Source of the DNA: Hemileia vastatrix
Taxonomy: Eukaryota > Basidiomycota > Pucciniomycetes > Pucciniales > Zaghouaniaceae
Assembly: GCA_030280995.1 (NCBI GenBank)
Contig: JASXTE010000013.1
Coordinates: 16,665,001 to 16,729,000 of the forward strand
Direction of reading: 5' to 3'
Length of the DNA: 64,000 bases
Part shown: piece by piece, positions 23,778 through 33,800 of the stretch
Layout of the letters: each line of letters begins with the position of its first letter
Position numbering within the stretch: the stretch's first letter is position 1
Position numbers and translations under genes: made by a program
The notes under the pieces: generated by a model
What the model was told of the DNA's origin: nothing
Seen by the model: the letters and a program-made list of their open reading frames with translations, nothing else
The model's database searches: none

Positions 23778-26700
23778 TTATTTCTGTTTAAATTTTTTAA
23801 GAAGGGTGGATAAATTAGAAATTTCTTTTTCAGGTATCCATTTATCAAATTCATTTGATTTCCCTTTAAATCTTAGTAAATACTCAGTTCCTTTTTCTTT
23901 AGTAAGGATTCTTTTCTTGAGTATTTTTTCAATCTCTGCTTTTTCCACAATTTCTTCAGGTTGCTTTTTAGGCCTTCCCCTTCTTTTAGGAAATAAGTCA
24001 GGATCATTTGCATGGTAAGGTTTCAATAATGAGATAGGGAAAACTGGATGTTTCCTGTCATATGGAGCATATAATATGACTTCCACTGAATTATTCCCAA
24101 CCATTTTATTTACTACAAAAGGTCCTACAAAGGGATCCTTTAATTTAACATTACCTTGTAAGTTAAAATGTAGTGTTGATATGAGGACTTCATCTCCCTT
24201 TTTAAATTCAAATTCTTTATGAGATTTGTCCCACCTTTTCTTTTCATATTCAAATGCTTTTTGGATGCATTCTTCTGCATGTTTTCTACACATTTGTTGC
24301 ATATGAATAAAGGATTTAGTGCCAGGGTGTATATCCAACCTTGGTAATTTATTTAAATGATTTACTGGGGTATTTGGTACGTATCCCAGCCAGAGTTCAA
24401 ATGGTTTCTTCTCTGTTACAGAATGAGTTGTGCTATTATAAGCAAATTCAAGGCCAGGAATTAATGTTACCCAGTCATGTGTGAATTTCTCATTGTCTTT
24501 GTATTCTAATCCAAAGGCACAATATCTTCTAATCATGTCTTCTAGAGTTTGTATCATCCTCTTAGCCAGCCCATCAGTTTGTGGATGGTGTGCTGTAGAC
24601 AATTTTAATTGACAACCTGATACTTCCATCAAAGATGTCCAGAACTCTGAAGTAAATTTAGGATCTCTGTCAGAGATTATGGCTTTGGGGAACCCAGCAG
24701 TATTCATCATCTGAGTCCACCATAGTAACGCCAAGTCTTTAGCAGATACCTCTTTATGGGTAGGGATAAACTTACACATTTTTTTTAATCTATCCACTAT
24801 TACCCAGCAAGAATTGAAACTTTCTTTTCCTGCTAATGGCAAGCCAGTTACAAAATCCATGTTTATAATTTCCCATGGAGCTTTTGGCTGCTCTATTTGT
24901 TGTAACAACCCAGCTCTCTTCCCAGTTAATCTTTTAGATTTCTGACAAGAGTCACATGTTTCAATGTATTTTTGTACATCCTCTTTCATGTTTATCCACC
25001 AGGCTGTATTTTTAACTCTGGTTAATGTTTTGTTAAAGTCAAAATGACCAGCTAAGATGTCATCATGACAAGTACTCAACATTAACTCTTTCATAGAAGG
25101 TGGTATTACTATTACATTGCTTAACTTTTTCCTGTAATATATATATCCATCTTCAATTGATAGTTTACCTTTTTCCAACGCATTTTTATACTTTGGAGGC
25201 AAGGTTTTAATTAATGCACTCATGGAGGCATTTGTTGGATCATTAAGAATGGTAGATAGTTTAGACAAATCTTTATCAGATGAATAATTTTCCAATATAG
25301 TTTGCATAAACTCTTCTTCTAAATCCACTATATAAATCCCAAATATATGTATAACCTCATTTTCAGGTACATAAGCTGGGTTGTCAGCATCATTTGGCAA
25401 AGGACTTCTGGATAATAAATCCACATTTGAATGCAATGTTCCTGCTCTGTGAGTGATTGTCATTCTTCCTCTGTACTCTTGTACAGCTAGTTGCCATCTA
25501 AACATGTGCCTATTAGGTGTTTTCATGTTTAGTAATGATTTTACTGCACTGCAATCTGTTATAAGTTCAAACTTCTGGTCTTCCAGATAGTAATGAAGTT
25601 TCTCCAAAGCCCACACCACGGCTAAACATTCTAGCTGTGTGGCACCATACCTTAATTCTGTTTTTCTTAAGGTTCTGGATATATAACAGATAACTACTTC
25701 AGATAATTTTCCATTTATTATCTGTTTCTGCTGTAAAGCAGCACCCAAACCTATGAAACTTGCATCAGTGTACAAGATAAAAGGTAGGGTGAAATCTGGC
25801 AGTCCTAATATTGGAGCTGACATTAAACATTCCTTTAATTTATTAAAGGCGTGTTGTCTTTCATTATTCCAAATGAAAGCTTCATTCTTCCTGATTAATG
25901 TTGTTAAAGGGGCTGCAATGGATTGGTAATTTTTAATATATTGTCTATAATATCCACACATACCCAAAAAACTTTGAACCTCTTTTACATTTTTAGGTAT
26001 CCCAATGTTTTTAATTGCTGCCACTTTATTCTGGTCAACACAAATTTGTAATCCAGATACAACATGTCCAAGTACTTTCAAGGATTGAAATCCAAACTTA
26101 CATTTCTTTAATGCAATAGTCATATTAATTTCATCCATTTTTTGAAAGACTCTTTTCAGGTGATTTAAATGTTCATCATATGTCTTTGAAAACACTATGA
26201 TGTCATCAATATAGACCAATAACCATCCTTCAACCATTTCCTGATGAAAAACACTATCCATCAATTTTTGGAAGACTGAAGGGGCATTCTTTGGGCCAAA
26301 TGGCATTCTCACATACTTATATATACCCATATGTGTGGTTATTAATAAGTAATTTTGAGAATTTCTTTCCACAGGAATCTGGTGGTAACCCTTGTTCCCA
26401 TCCAGACAGGAAATATATTTTGCTCCTTGTAAGGTAGCATGGATAGAAGCTATCCTTGGTAGAGGGTAAATATCATCTACTGTATATGTATTCAGAGCTC
26501 TATAATCACCGCATAATCTTGCCTTATCTTTTTCATAAGAGATTAATACTGGTGAAATGACACAATACTTAGGTGTTGTGTCCACTTTTTCAACAATACC
26601 CATTTCCAACAACAATTTTATATTGTCTTCAATATCTTTCCTTTTTGCAGGAGATGCTGGGTAAGGTTTCTTTTTTAAACTGCCAGGAATATTATCCAGA

Positions 26701-29651
26701 TCACAGCTTAAAGAGATTTTCATCTCATGGTCTTTGACCAATCCTAGTTCATTTGAGCCATGAGCAAATGCCATAGGATATGATTTAATCAATCTCAAAA
26801 TATCTTCTTGTTCAATTTTTGAGAGTTGAGGACTGAAAGAGGCCTTTTGGATTTCATTTTCCAATTCACCCACTTCATTGGTGGTTCTTCCACCTTGCAG
26901 TTGTTCTTCTCTAGGAGAAATGGCATATACTGAATTTTCAGAACATATTTTGAATTTCCTTTTACCATTCACCCCTATGGTGAAACAACTGTTTGCAGGA
27001 TCTAGTTTAATGCCAAATTTTGTCAATAAATCATTGCCAATAATAAACCAATCACTACAATTATTATTATCCATTACTACAAATTCACAAACTGCTCTAA
27101 CATATCCATTATTATATTTAAAGAATACAGCAGTTTTGTATTTGCCAATTGGATTTAATACTGAACCAAAACCCCTCCAGTTCTTTGTCTGAACAGGTTC
27201 TAGTTTTTCCTGGTACTTACTGTCAAGTTTCATTAATGTATTAATAGAAACTACACTACCTGCAGCCCCAGTGTCAAGAATGGCATTCATTTCTCTTCCA
27301 CATATAATAACAGGTGCTCTGATAGGTGTTATTTTGTAAGTATCATGAGATACATCTTTAATTATTTCAGCTTCTTCAATGGAAGTTAAAGATGTATCTG
27401 TATGAGGTATAGCATCATTCAGGAACATTATATCCTGTTCTAATACAAATATCTCATTTTCATCATCACTGTAAGATATGTTACTCTTGCAATCATCACT
27501 GGATTCCACATTCTCATCTTCATGATTACTAGGTTCAGAATTCTGTGAGGTTTCAATAACATTTATTCTTTTCTTACACTTGTGACCTTTAACCCAAGGT
27601 TCATTACATTTGTAACAAGTGTTATTTTCTTGTCTCTTAGGGACAAGGGGAGCTGAAGGTTTTTTCTTTTCCACTGGTAACTTACTTGTAGTAGGTTTTA
27701 CCACGTCAACACTTTGTCTGTAATTACTATACTTGGTTTCATATTTGTGGTTTAATAATATCTCATTGCATATATTAATGAATCCAGAGGTGTCTCTGAC
27801 AGTTTCAGTTCTAGCAACAATAATGTCTCTAACTGATATAGGCAATTTGTATATTATTTTTTCTTTCCACTCTTCATAATCCATTTTTGGATCCATAGCT
27901 TTCATGATTTTTATTAAATTCATTAAGAAGACCATGGGTTTATCTCCAGCATTTGGATTATATCTGGCCCTTTCATACAGTCTTTGTTGAGTGATTCTAA
28001 ATTTTGGGCCACCAAATTGCCTTTCAATTAGTGCCTTCCATTCATTCCAGGAGTAATTAATTCCCTCACTCAATACAGATTCAAACCATAATAAGGCCAC
28101 ATCTGTAAATAAAGATATTAACTTTGAAGTAATTTCTTCATCAGGTAATTTATATGAAAATTTTAAGTTATCAATTCTTTGTATGAATTGTTGCCAATCA
28201 GATTTTGAATCCCCGTCAAAAGAAGGGTACTGATCTAACTTAGGCCAGTTCTTTTGGCTAGTTTTTGCTTCCCTAACCTGAGGAATATTGAGTAATTCAC
28301 TCACTTTAGAAAGATGATCATTAATTTCATCTTTTACTGATTTTATATTCTCAGAGCCCATGACACTATGTTCATGTTCCATCACTGGTTTATCATCAGA
28401 GTGTTTCATAAAAACTGGTACTCTTTCTACATAAGAGGTATTATCCTTTATTGTTTCAGTATTTTTCAAAATTTTGGCTACCTCAATTTCTACTCTTTGT
28501 AACCTATCTTTTATTACAGGTACATGAGTTAAAGTATCATTTACATTTGAAAAAGACAATTTTACACGTCCCTCTATGGTAGCCATAATATTCTGAGAGT
28601 GTTCTAATTTACTTTCTAAATTTCTAATCTCAGAGTTTAATCTTTTATTCTCATTGATCAATTCATTATTTGAATTTTCAATAATTTTTAATTTATTGGC
28701 TGTGGTACTCAATGACTGTGTTAGTTGTAATAATACATTTTCTGTATTAATGTTTGACTCTTTTGAGAACTCTTCCAATTTTTCAATTCTCAATAATAAT
28801 TTACTTATTATTTTTGATTCCATTGGATTCTCTTTTAAAAAATATTCTATTTTTTCCGTGTCCAATTCAGAAGACTCATTATCAGGGTCAAGATTTAATT
28901 CATTTGATTCCATTTTTATATTAATAGTATTTTCCTGGTGATCAATAAAACTATTTACATTGTCCTCATGTAAAGACAAGTTTAACATATTCTGTTCAAA
29001 TGAATAATCCTTTAAATCCTTATCAATAATATCCAATATTTCCTTATCAATCTCATTACCTATAAGTAATTTATTTTCAGGTTGATATAATTGATCATAA
29101 GAAGTTGGATGACTTACCAAGGTCTTATCCCACTTCCCCTGCCTCTCCTTGCCTTTCCCCTGTAAGGGTGACTGCTGGAGCCCTGCTGTTGAGGATTGTT
29201 GTAGTTTTGGGCGTACCAATCCCATTTCCATTTGCTTACAGTAATTTTTTGGTCCTCCTCTTGGGCTGGAGGTGTTGCTATGGAATTGTTGGGTGCCACT
29301 GTTGGTGGTTGAGTCTTTATGTCCACTAGAGCTTGGTTGACTTCTATGAAACCTTGAGCTGCTCTCTTTTCCAGATTGTTGATCTGGTCCAATATATTGT
29401 TGACTCTTATTGTCAAGGTGTTCAGTAGGGTGGATAGGGAGTGAACTTGTTCTTGTAAAGTATTTTTTGTTTTCTTTATTGAAACCTGCTTTAAAAGCTT
29501 TTCCCTTTCCTCCAGAGACATTGACGGAGTGTTGTTGATTATGGGAGAGTCCTGGCCCTCCATTTGAATGTCCTGTAACAGGTCTTTCAGCTCTAGGTCT
29601 TAAGTTATAAGGTTTTACCTTATTACTTACAATGTCATTGTTGTCACACAT
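23778..29651 (-). CDS. Gag-pol polyprotein of Gypsy element B, 1957 aa
   Basis: Open frame starting at ATG 29651 (MCDNN). Approximate residues: coiled-coil region 270-410; gag core from 431 (MGSENIKS, then PSFDGDSKSDWQQF); zinc knuckle with CX2C and HXC (CYKCNEPWVKGHKC) near 678; protease DTGA near 791; RT with CLDGNKGYHQIP near 1082 and YIDD near 1146; RNase H TDAS near 1293; integrase H2C2 zinc site near 1527, D near 1596 and D1661; C-terminal chromodomain-like LLRFKGKSNEFDKWIPE. The order RT-RH-IN is diagnostic for Ty3/Gypsy. At the third catalytic position of integrase the codon is AAG (24561-24563), giving Lys1697 where element A has Glu. The first ~170 codons overlap a second, better conserved frame (29114-29563). 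Confidence 0.95.
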   Translation of the reverse strand: MCDNNDIVSNKVKPYNLRPRAERPVTGHSNGGPGLSHNQQHSVNVSGGKGKAFKAGFNKENKKYFTRTSSLPIHPTEHLDNKSQQYIGPDQQSGKESSSRFHRSQPSSSGHKDSTTNSGTQQFHSNTSSPRGGPKNYCKQMEMGLVRPKLQQSSTAGLQQSPLQGKGKERQGKWDKTLVSHPTSYDQLYQPENKLLIGNEIDKEILDIIDKDLKDYSFEQNMLNLSLHEDNVNSFIDHQENTINIKMESNELNLDPDNESSELDTEKIEYFLKENPMESKIISKLLLRIEKLEEFSKESNINTENVLLQLTQSLSTTANKLKIIENSNNELINENKRLNSEIRNLESKLEHSQNIMATIEGRVKLSFSNVNDTLTHVPVIKDRLQRVEIEVAKILKNTETIKDNTSYVERVPVFMKHSDDKPVMEHEHSVMGSENIKSVKDEINDHLSKVSELLNIPQVREAKTSQKNWPKLDQYPSFDGDSKSDWQQFIQRIDNLKFSYKLPDEEITSKLISLFTDVALLWFESVLSEGINYSWNEWKALIERQFGGPKFRITQQRLYERARYNPNAGDKPMVFLMNLIKIMKAMDPKMDYEEWKEKIIYKLPISVRDIIVARTETVRDTSGFINICNEILLNHKYETKYSNYRQSVDVVKPTTSKLPVEKKKPSAPLVPKRQENNTCYKCNEPWVKGHKCKKRINVIETSQNSEPSNHEDENVESSDDCKSNISYSDDENEIFVLEQDIMFLNDAIPHTDTSLTSIEEAEIIKDVSHDTYKITPIRAPVIICGREMNAILDTGAAGSVVSINTLMKLDSKYQEKLEPVQTKNWRGFGSVLNPIGKYKTAVFFKYNNGYVRAVCEFVVMDNNNCSDWFIIGNDLLTKFGIKLDPANSCFTIGVNGKRKFKICSENSVYAISPREEQLQGGRTTNEVGELENEIQKASFSPQLSKIEQEDILRLIKSYPMAFAHGSNELGLVKDHEMKISLSCDLDNIPGSLKKKPYPASPAKRKDIEDNIKLLLEMGIVEKVDTTPKYCVISPVLISYEKDKARLCGDYRALNTYTVDDIYPLPRIASIHATLQGAKYISCLDGNKGYHQIPVERNSQNYLLITTHMGIYKYVRMPFGPKNAPSVFQKLMDSVFHQEMVEGWLLVYIDDIIVFSKTYDEHLNHLKRVFQKMDEINMTIALKKCKFGFQSLKVLGHVVSGLQICVDQNKVAAIKNIGIPKNVKEVQSFLGMCGYYRQYIKNYQSIAAPLTTLIRKNEAFIWNNERQHAFNKLKECLMSAPILGLPDFTLPFILYTDASFIGLGAALQQKQIINGKLSEVVICYISRTLRKTELRYGATQLECLAVVWALEKLHYYLEDQKFELITDCSAVKSLLNMKTPNRHMFRWQLAVQEYRGRMTITHRAGTLHSNVDLLSRSPLPNDADNPAYVPENEVIHIFGIYIVDLEEEFMQTILENYSSDKDLSKLSTILNDPTNASMSALIKTLPPKYKNALEKGKLSIEDGYIYYRKKLSNVIVIPPSMKELMLSTCHDDILAGHFDFNKTLTRVKNTAWWINMKEDVQKYIETCDSCQKSKRLTGKRAGLLQQIEQPKAPWEIINMDFVTGLPLAGKESFNSCWVIVDRLKKMCKFIPTHKEVSAKDLALLWWTQMMNTAGFPKAIISDRDPKFTSEFWTSLMEVSGCQLKLSTAHHPQTDGLAKRMIQTLEDMIRRYCAFGLEYKDNEKFTHDWVTLIPGLEFAYNSTTHSVTEKKPFELWLGYVPNTPVNHLNKLPRLDIHPGTKSFIHMQQMCRKHAEECIQKAFEYEKKRWDKSHKEFEFKKGDEVLISTLHFNLQGNVKLKDPFVGPFVVNKMVGNNSVEVILYAPYDRKHPVFPISLLKPYHANDPDLFPKRRGRPKKQPEEIVEKAEIEKILKKRILTKEKGTEYLLRFKGKSNEFDKWIPEKEISNLSTLLKKFKQK
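29114..29563 (-). CDS. Overlapping gag-like ORF of element B, 149 aa
   Basis: Counterpart of 17659-18108. ATG at 29563 (MEGQDSP), heptad segment with LNTLTIRVNNILDQINNLEK, Pro-rich linker, and basic tail RGKARRGRGSGIRPW ending at TAA inside GTAAGT. Against A, substitutions such as GGC/GGT, CAG/CAA, TCT/TCA, CCC/CCA, CTT/CTC, AAG/AAA and AAT/AAC sit on third positions of this frame, which are first positions of the gag-pol frame. Amino-acid changes are mostly conservative. This is direct evidence that selection has acted on this frame. How it joins the downstream gag-pol frame is open (splicing, frameshift or a separate protein). Confidence 0.72.
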   Translation of the reverse strand: MEGQDSPIINNTPSMSLEEREKLLKQVSIKKTKNTLQEQVHSLSTLLNTLTIRVNNILDQINNLEKRAAQGFIEVNQALVDIKTQPPTVAPNNSIATPPAQEEDQKITVSKWKWDWYAQNYNNPQQQGSSSHPYRGKARRGRGSGIRPW

Positions 29652-29974
29652 TTTTACGTGGAATTTAAAGAATTGAAAGTTTAGATATGAAAACTTCAAA
29701 AAGGAGTTTTATCAGTATTTATCAATACCACTGAAGACAATTTTATTGCCTACTTATTGGTATGAAGTGAATATTTAAGTGCCAAAAGTCAAATATGCTT
29801 TTATGTGGTCACTTGATTTAACTGGTCTACAATATGTAGCCGTGTTTTTATATTCAAAAGAAAACAACTGTCAGTATGATTCTTTCTAAATATTTAATGA
29901 ATTTTACAAACCAATAAAAGAAAAGATTAAGAGTCCTGTTAAAAGAAAACAATTAATCAGTTTAATTGGTTTAT

Positions 29975-30137
29975 TATCTGCAAAGATCACAAATTTAATT
30001 GGTCTATTGACAGACTCCCACTATGAACAATTATATGTTAAATTAGTGGTAAAAATTTTATCTGCAAAGATCTCAAATTTAATTGGTCTATTGACAGACC
30101 CACTAATAACAATTATAAGTTAAATTAGTGGTAAAAT
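29975..30137 (-). repeat. Leader duplication in element B (two ~80-bp copies)
   Basis: The segment TATCTGCAAAGATC...AAATTAGTGGTAAAA occurs twice in tandem, with small differences, in the leader between LTR and gag. Element A has one copy (near 18520-18605). The duplication therefore arose in the B lineage. Confidence 0.8.
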
Positions 30138-30318
30138 TGTTGATTCAATATCACAATTTTATAATATAACAGGGCTTCTTTTTCTGAAATCACTATATAA
30201 GTGACCCAACCTGTTGTAATTATCCAAATATTTCTATAGGGATATTATTTACGTGCACCTTCTTTTGAAAATTTCACTTACAGGATTATAACAGAATTCT
30301 TGAGGAAAGGTCCCCAAT

Positions 30319-31819
30319 TGTCAGGCTAAGGTCAAGTACAAGGACGTGAACTAGCTTGAATAGTCAGTTTTCTAGAAGATTTTAATGGTCCTATATGAAT
30401 ACTGTAGTTCTAATCCACTAAGTTGTAAAATATAATCAAATATAAAGGTCTCAGTAATATAATTCTCACTATTCTTATATATGGCTTACAATCTTTATAG
30501 TTGGTAGAAAAATAGATTATATAAATTCAGATACTATTCAAAAGTCTTATAAAAGTACTAATTGATATGTATTGTAATTGGTTTGGTTATATTGGTTAAA
30601 TTGTAATGATAAAGAATGTAGAAATACAACCCAAAAACCTCCTCCTTTTATACACACTGAGTTCCCCAATGATTCCCTTGATGTACCACCCAATACACAG
30701 TTAATAACGCCTCTAAACAACTAATAGACATTCCCATCAACATTCCCAGTGACCCATGACATAATTAGAAGAGTAATAACCGCCAAAATCCTGAAATAAT
30801 AAGGGAAATCCATCAAAATTAAAGAAAAAGACAAAAAGAGAGTATATGCGTATAAAATAATAATATTAAGGACTAAAGGAGACTTTTTAAGGTTAATAAT
30901 AGCTTAATAATAAGGGGGATTGACTGTAGAAATAATGGGGCTAATCCTGACATTATACTACGTGAAATTCCCATTCAAAAATAACCAAAATTGACTGAGA
31001 AACCACCCAAAAACTTAAAAAAGAGCGTGAGATGTGGGGTAACTACATGCAGTTCTTGGCAGGCTCTTGCACGGGGAAATCCTTGACTAAAATTAGGCGA
31101 ATTTAAGCGTGGTGATGAAATAAAGTGCCAAGAGTGAGGTTATTAATGAAATTAGTGCATATAAACAGGGTCAATGCATTATTAATTAAGCTAGGACACT
31201 AAATAAGCGCCTGTTGCCTATTTTAGTGTGTTTCCCCACAGTGGGCGTAGAATGTGGGGTAATTATAGTGTGAAAAAGCTAACTTTGCTAAAAATGAAGC
31301 TATTCACACGGGAAAAAAGCAGGCAGTATGTGGCCAGTACACAGAAGCCATTTCTGGCATAAAAAACACCAAATTTGAAAAGTGTTATTTTTATGCATTT
31401 AAATAGCCAAATCAATAGTTCTAAATGAGCCCAATTGATCTGTCAAAGCGCAATTTTGATATTCTCAATTTTATAGCGCATATAGTCAACTTTTAAGTGA
31501 AATAAAGCGCATTTCTTGTTTTTTGCATAAAACAATGAATATAACAGCTTTAAGTGTACTTAAAAGTTATGCAGCCTTATACTTAAGGTTCTTAAGATTA
31601 CCCTAACATATTCCAACTTAATATTAAGTATATAAGACCTATAAAAGGTGGATATATGCGTGTATATAAGGTGTTATAATGGCATTTTTTGTGTATTATC
31701 ATAATTTTACTTATGTATACTATTTGTGTACTCTTATTTATTAGTCCCATGTATAGTTCATGTGTTTAACATAACTTATAATCACTTTTTACTCAGTCCT
31801 GGAGATATACAGGCTGACA
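30319..31819 (-). repeat. 5' LTR of Gypsy element B
   Basis: 1501 bp with TGTCAG/CTGACA ends. It abuts the ATAGG target duplication at 31820. The sequence just inside it on the minus strand (ATTGGGGACCTTTCC) is shared with element A and is the expected primer-binding site. Confidence 0.92.
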
Positions 31820-31824
31820 ATAGG

Positions 31825-32590
31825 CCTGTCGTAAAATACCCATGTTATTAACAAATGTCTGGCTGGCACTCATAAACCGGTAAGCTTTGGAAATGACTTC
31901 TTAGAAAAAGGTAAGGGTGGTGCTGATTCTGCATGCTTCTTTGTAGAGGGAGTCCAGTTGTTCATCCAAGTCAGGTGCTCAGAAACGGATGCCAAGTTTG
32001 GCAAGATATGAAAAAATGTAGAAGAGAAAGAACTCTGATACATGAACAATATTAGTCCCAATCGTTTCGCTTCCACTTTTCAATTCTCTTAGTGATTTGA
32101 TTTCTTCCTGAGCAATAATTTCCACACTTTTGTTGTCCTGTATGGTGTTTTCAATATGTTCCGCTGAAAAAAATCTCTGTAAGAACTCAGTTCTTTCAGC
32201 TTGGTTTGCAGCAGGTGGCACTGCATGTGTTCCTAACAAGCCCCACAGAAGAAAAATATGGAAAAAGAAAGTGTCCTTTCAAAAATGAAAGTCAGTTATT
32301 TAACAAAGGAAGATATCTGTTCAAGTAATTAACATACTTTTTTTTTCTCAAATCCAGAAGGCATTTCTTGCATAATCAGCTGTAGAGAATGTTTTCTTGA
32401 AGATGAGGCAGGCAATTCAGATTTAGTTGATTTTTCTTTTTTGGCTGGAGTACTTGAGAAGGAGGGGTTTTTAGTTTTCTGTGGCCTTGGGGTGTTATTG
32501 TTCAAGGATGCATCAGCACAAGGATGATTTTTAGTTTTTTCATGCAATTTTTTGTTTGAGGGTGAGTCTTGATGAGTTTTGTCAGCCTAG
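31825..32590 (-). pseudogene. 5' half of the unknown gene split by Gypsy element B
   Basis: A Lys/Ser-rich exon (about 32590-32341) contains AKKEKSTKSELPASSSRKHS and SLQLIMQEMPSGFEKK and ends at a GTATGT donor. After an intron (acceptor near 32234) comes THAVPPAANQAERTEFLQRF with IQDNKSVEIIAQEEIKSLRE. A further exon reads DLDEQLDSLYKEACR, one in-frame TAA, then SKAYRFMSASQTFVNN up to the Gypsy insertion. Removing element B and one ATAGG copy puts this frame straight into the exon at 22104. Function unknown. The exon before 32590 was not found. Confidence 0.6.
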
Positions 32591-33716
32591 GTATCCCTAG
32601 GACTGAGTAATTCTTATGTTTAAATTAATATAACCTTAATTAAATTAAGCTTATAACTTAAAAATAAGGTTAAAATACTTATATATATGGTTATAATACA
32701 TATATATATAATTATTACACAATTATATGACTTACAGTAATTTAAATAGCTTATCCATAGCCTAATAATACTTATTAAGGTGTTAATGGAGTCATAATAT
32801 ACTTATCTTAAGTTATATTAAGTAATTATAGACATACATAAGCTTATATGCATACATAAACCTCATATTCAATGAAATATGTAGTTTTATCAGGGGGTAT
32901 CAAAGTAAGAAATCTTCCATTTCAAAATACCTCATTTTTCCACCAAATCAACCATGACTATTTTTAAAACATGACATATTGTGCCCCCAAAACACCTTTT
33001 TATTGAGAGTTAATGTCAAGCTTGTGGTTTTCCTTTTGTGTTGTGAAATGCCTTTTAAATAATTACAAATTTCTAACTTTGATACCCCCTATTGTGTATA
33101 TTTAGGTCTCTAAGTGGGTTTTAGCCTCTTAATAGCCTAAAACCTTTATTTTTCTGCTTATTTTAGGTCATATGGATGTATCCAGTTGACTCACAATGCC
33201 TACACAAGCATATACACCTTTCTCAGGCGCATATATCCAGTTTGGACAACTTAATATGATTCCTTTGATGGATTTTCATGGATTTATGGGTTGGGATATC
33301 ATTACTGGGTTAATATGGATGCTTGAAGATGTTATTGGGGGCTTAGAAAGTTAATTTGGAACCTTTATATGCTTTGGTTTTCATTATATACTCTTTGGAT
33401 GAGTTATTTTACCTGTTTCTTTATGGTATCCACTTTTATTTATTTATTCTATTTATGGTATGGGACTGTGGTATCATTAATTGTGATGGAGGGTCCTTAC
33501 TGGAGGTCTGGGTGTTGAAACTGCTTGAAGCAGATGCCATGGGGACATGATGGGCCCTCACAGTGCTGTAATTTCTGGGGATAGAAGTGACATCATCTGG
33601 ATTGAAGGTCTGTGCACTCCAGTGGATTTTGGTATAAGTAAGGGAGGATTTGACAGGTTACTAGACATCACTTACTTACTACACATCAAATAAACACAAT
33701 AACACAATTATTATCA
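32591..33716. other. AT-rich spacer with a MITE; no gene recognised
   Basis: AT-rich sequence with short direct repeats (TATATA, CTTAAT). Apart from the MITE at 32893-33089 I see no coding pattern. The ORF at 33356-33550 is hydrophobic, isolated and unsupported. Confidence 0.55.
32893..33089. mobile_element. MITE-like element with PIF/Harbinger-type ends
   Basis: 197 bp bounded by inverted repeats of about 20 bp: GGGGGTATCAAAGTAAGAAA at the left and, reading inward from the right, GGGGGTATCAAAGTTAGAAA, one mismatch. The same end motif starts the Harbinger-like element at 33717 and ends those at 49573, 51999 and 61580. It has no coding capacity. The flanking trinucleotides (TCA, TAT) are not a clean TTA/TAA duplication. 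Confidence 0.75.
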
Positions 33717-33800
33717 GGGGGTATCAAAGTGGACTGATCTGCAATTAGGGATCATGAATTTTTTTTTCCTGGGATCAGACATTATTAATTGCGGAAGATT

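Larger units (their letters stand above)
22105..31819 (-). mobile_element. Gypsy element B (Ty3 chromovirus-like), full length
   Basis: Minus-strand element with LTRs 22105-23595 and 30319-31819 and a perfect 5-bp target duplication ATAGG at 22100-22104 and 31820-31824. The long polyprotein frame is open from end to end. The LTRs differ at only around ten sites by eye plus an 11-bp deletion in the left one, so the insertion is younger than element A. It splits a multi-exon gene of unknown function. Confidence 0.95.

Noticed and set aside
29652..29699. Upstream extension of the element B polyprotein (16 residues before MCDNN)
   Set aside because: It begins at a TTG codon and is absent from element A; the ATG at 29651 is conserved in both elements.
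10643..31819. A and B being one tandem duplication of an element
   Set aside because: B has its own ATAGG target duplication and both elements have distinct LTR pairs; the DNA between them (20284-22104) is unrelated to the flanks.
33356..33550. Hydrophobic 64-aa ORF
   Set aside because: No homology, no neighbours and no splice context; probably chance.
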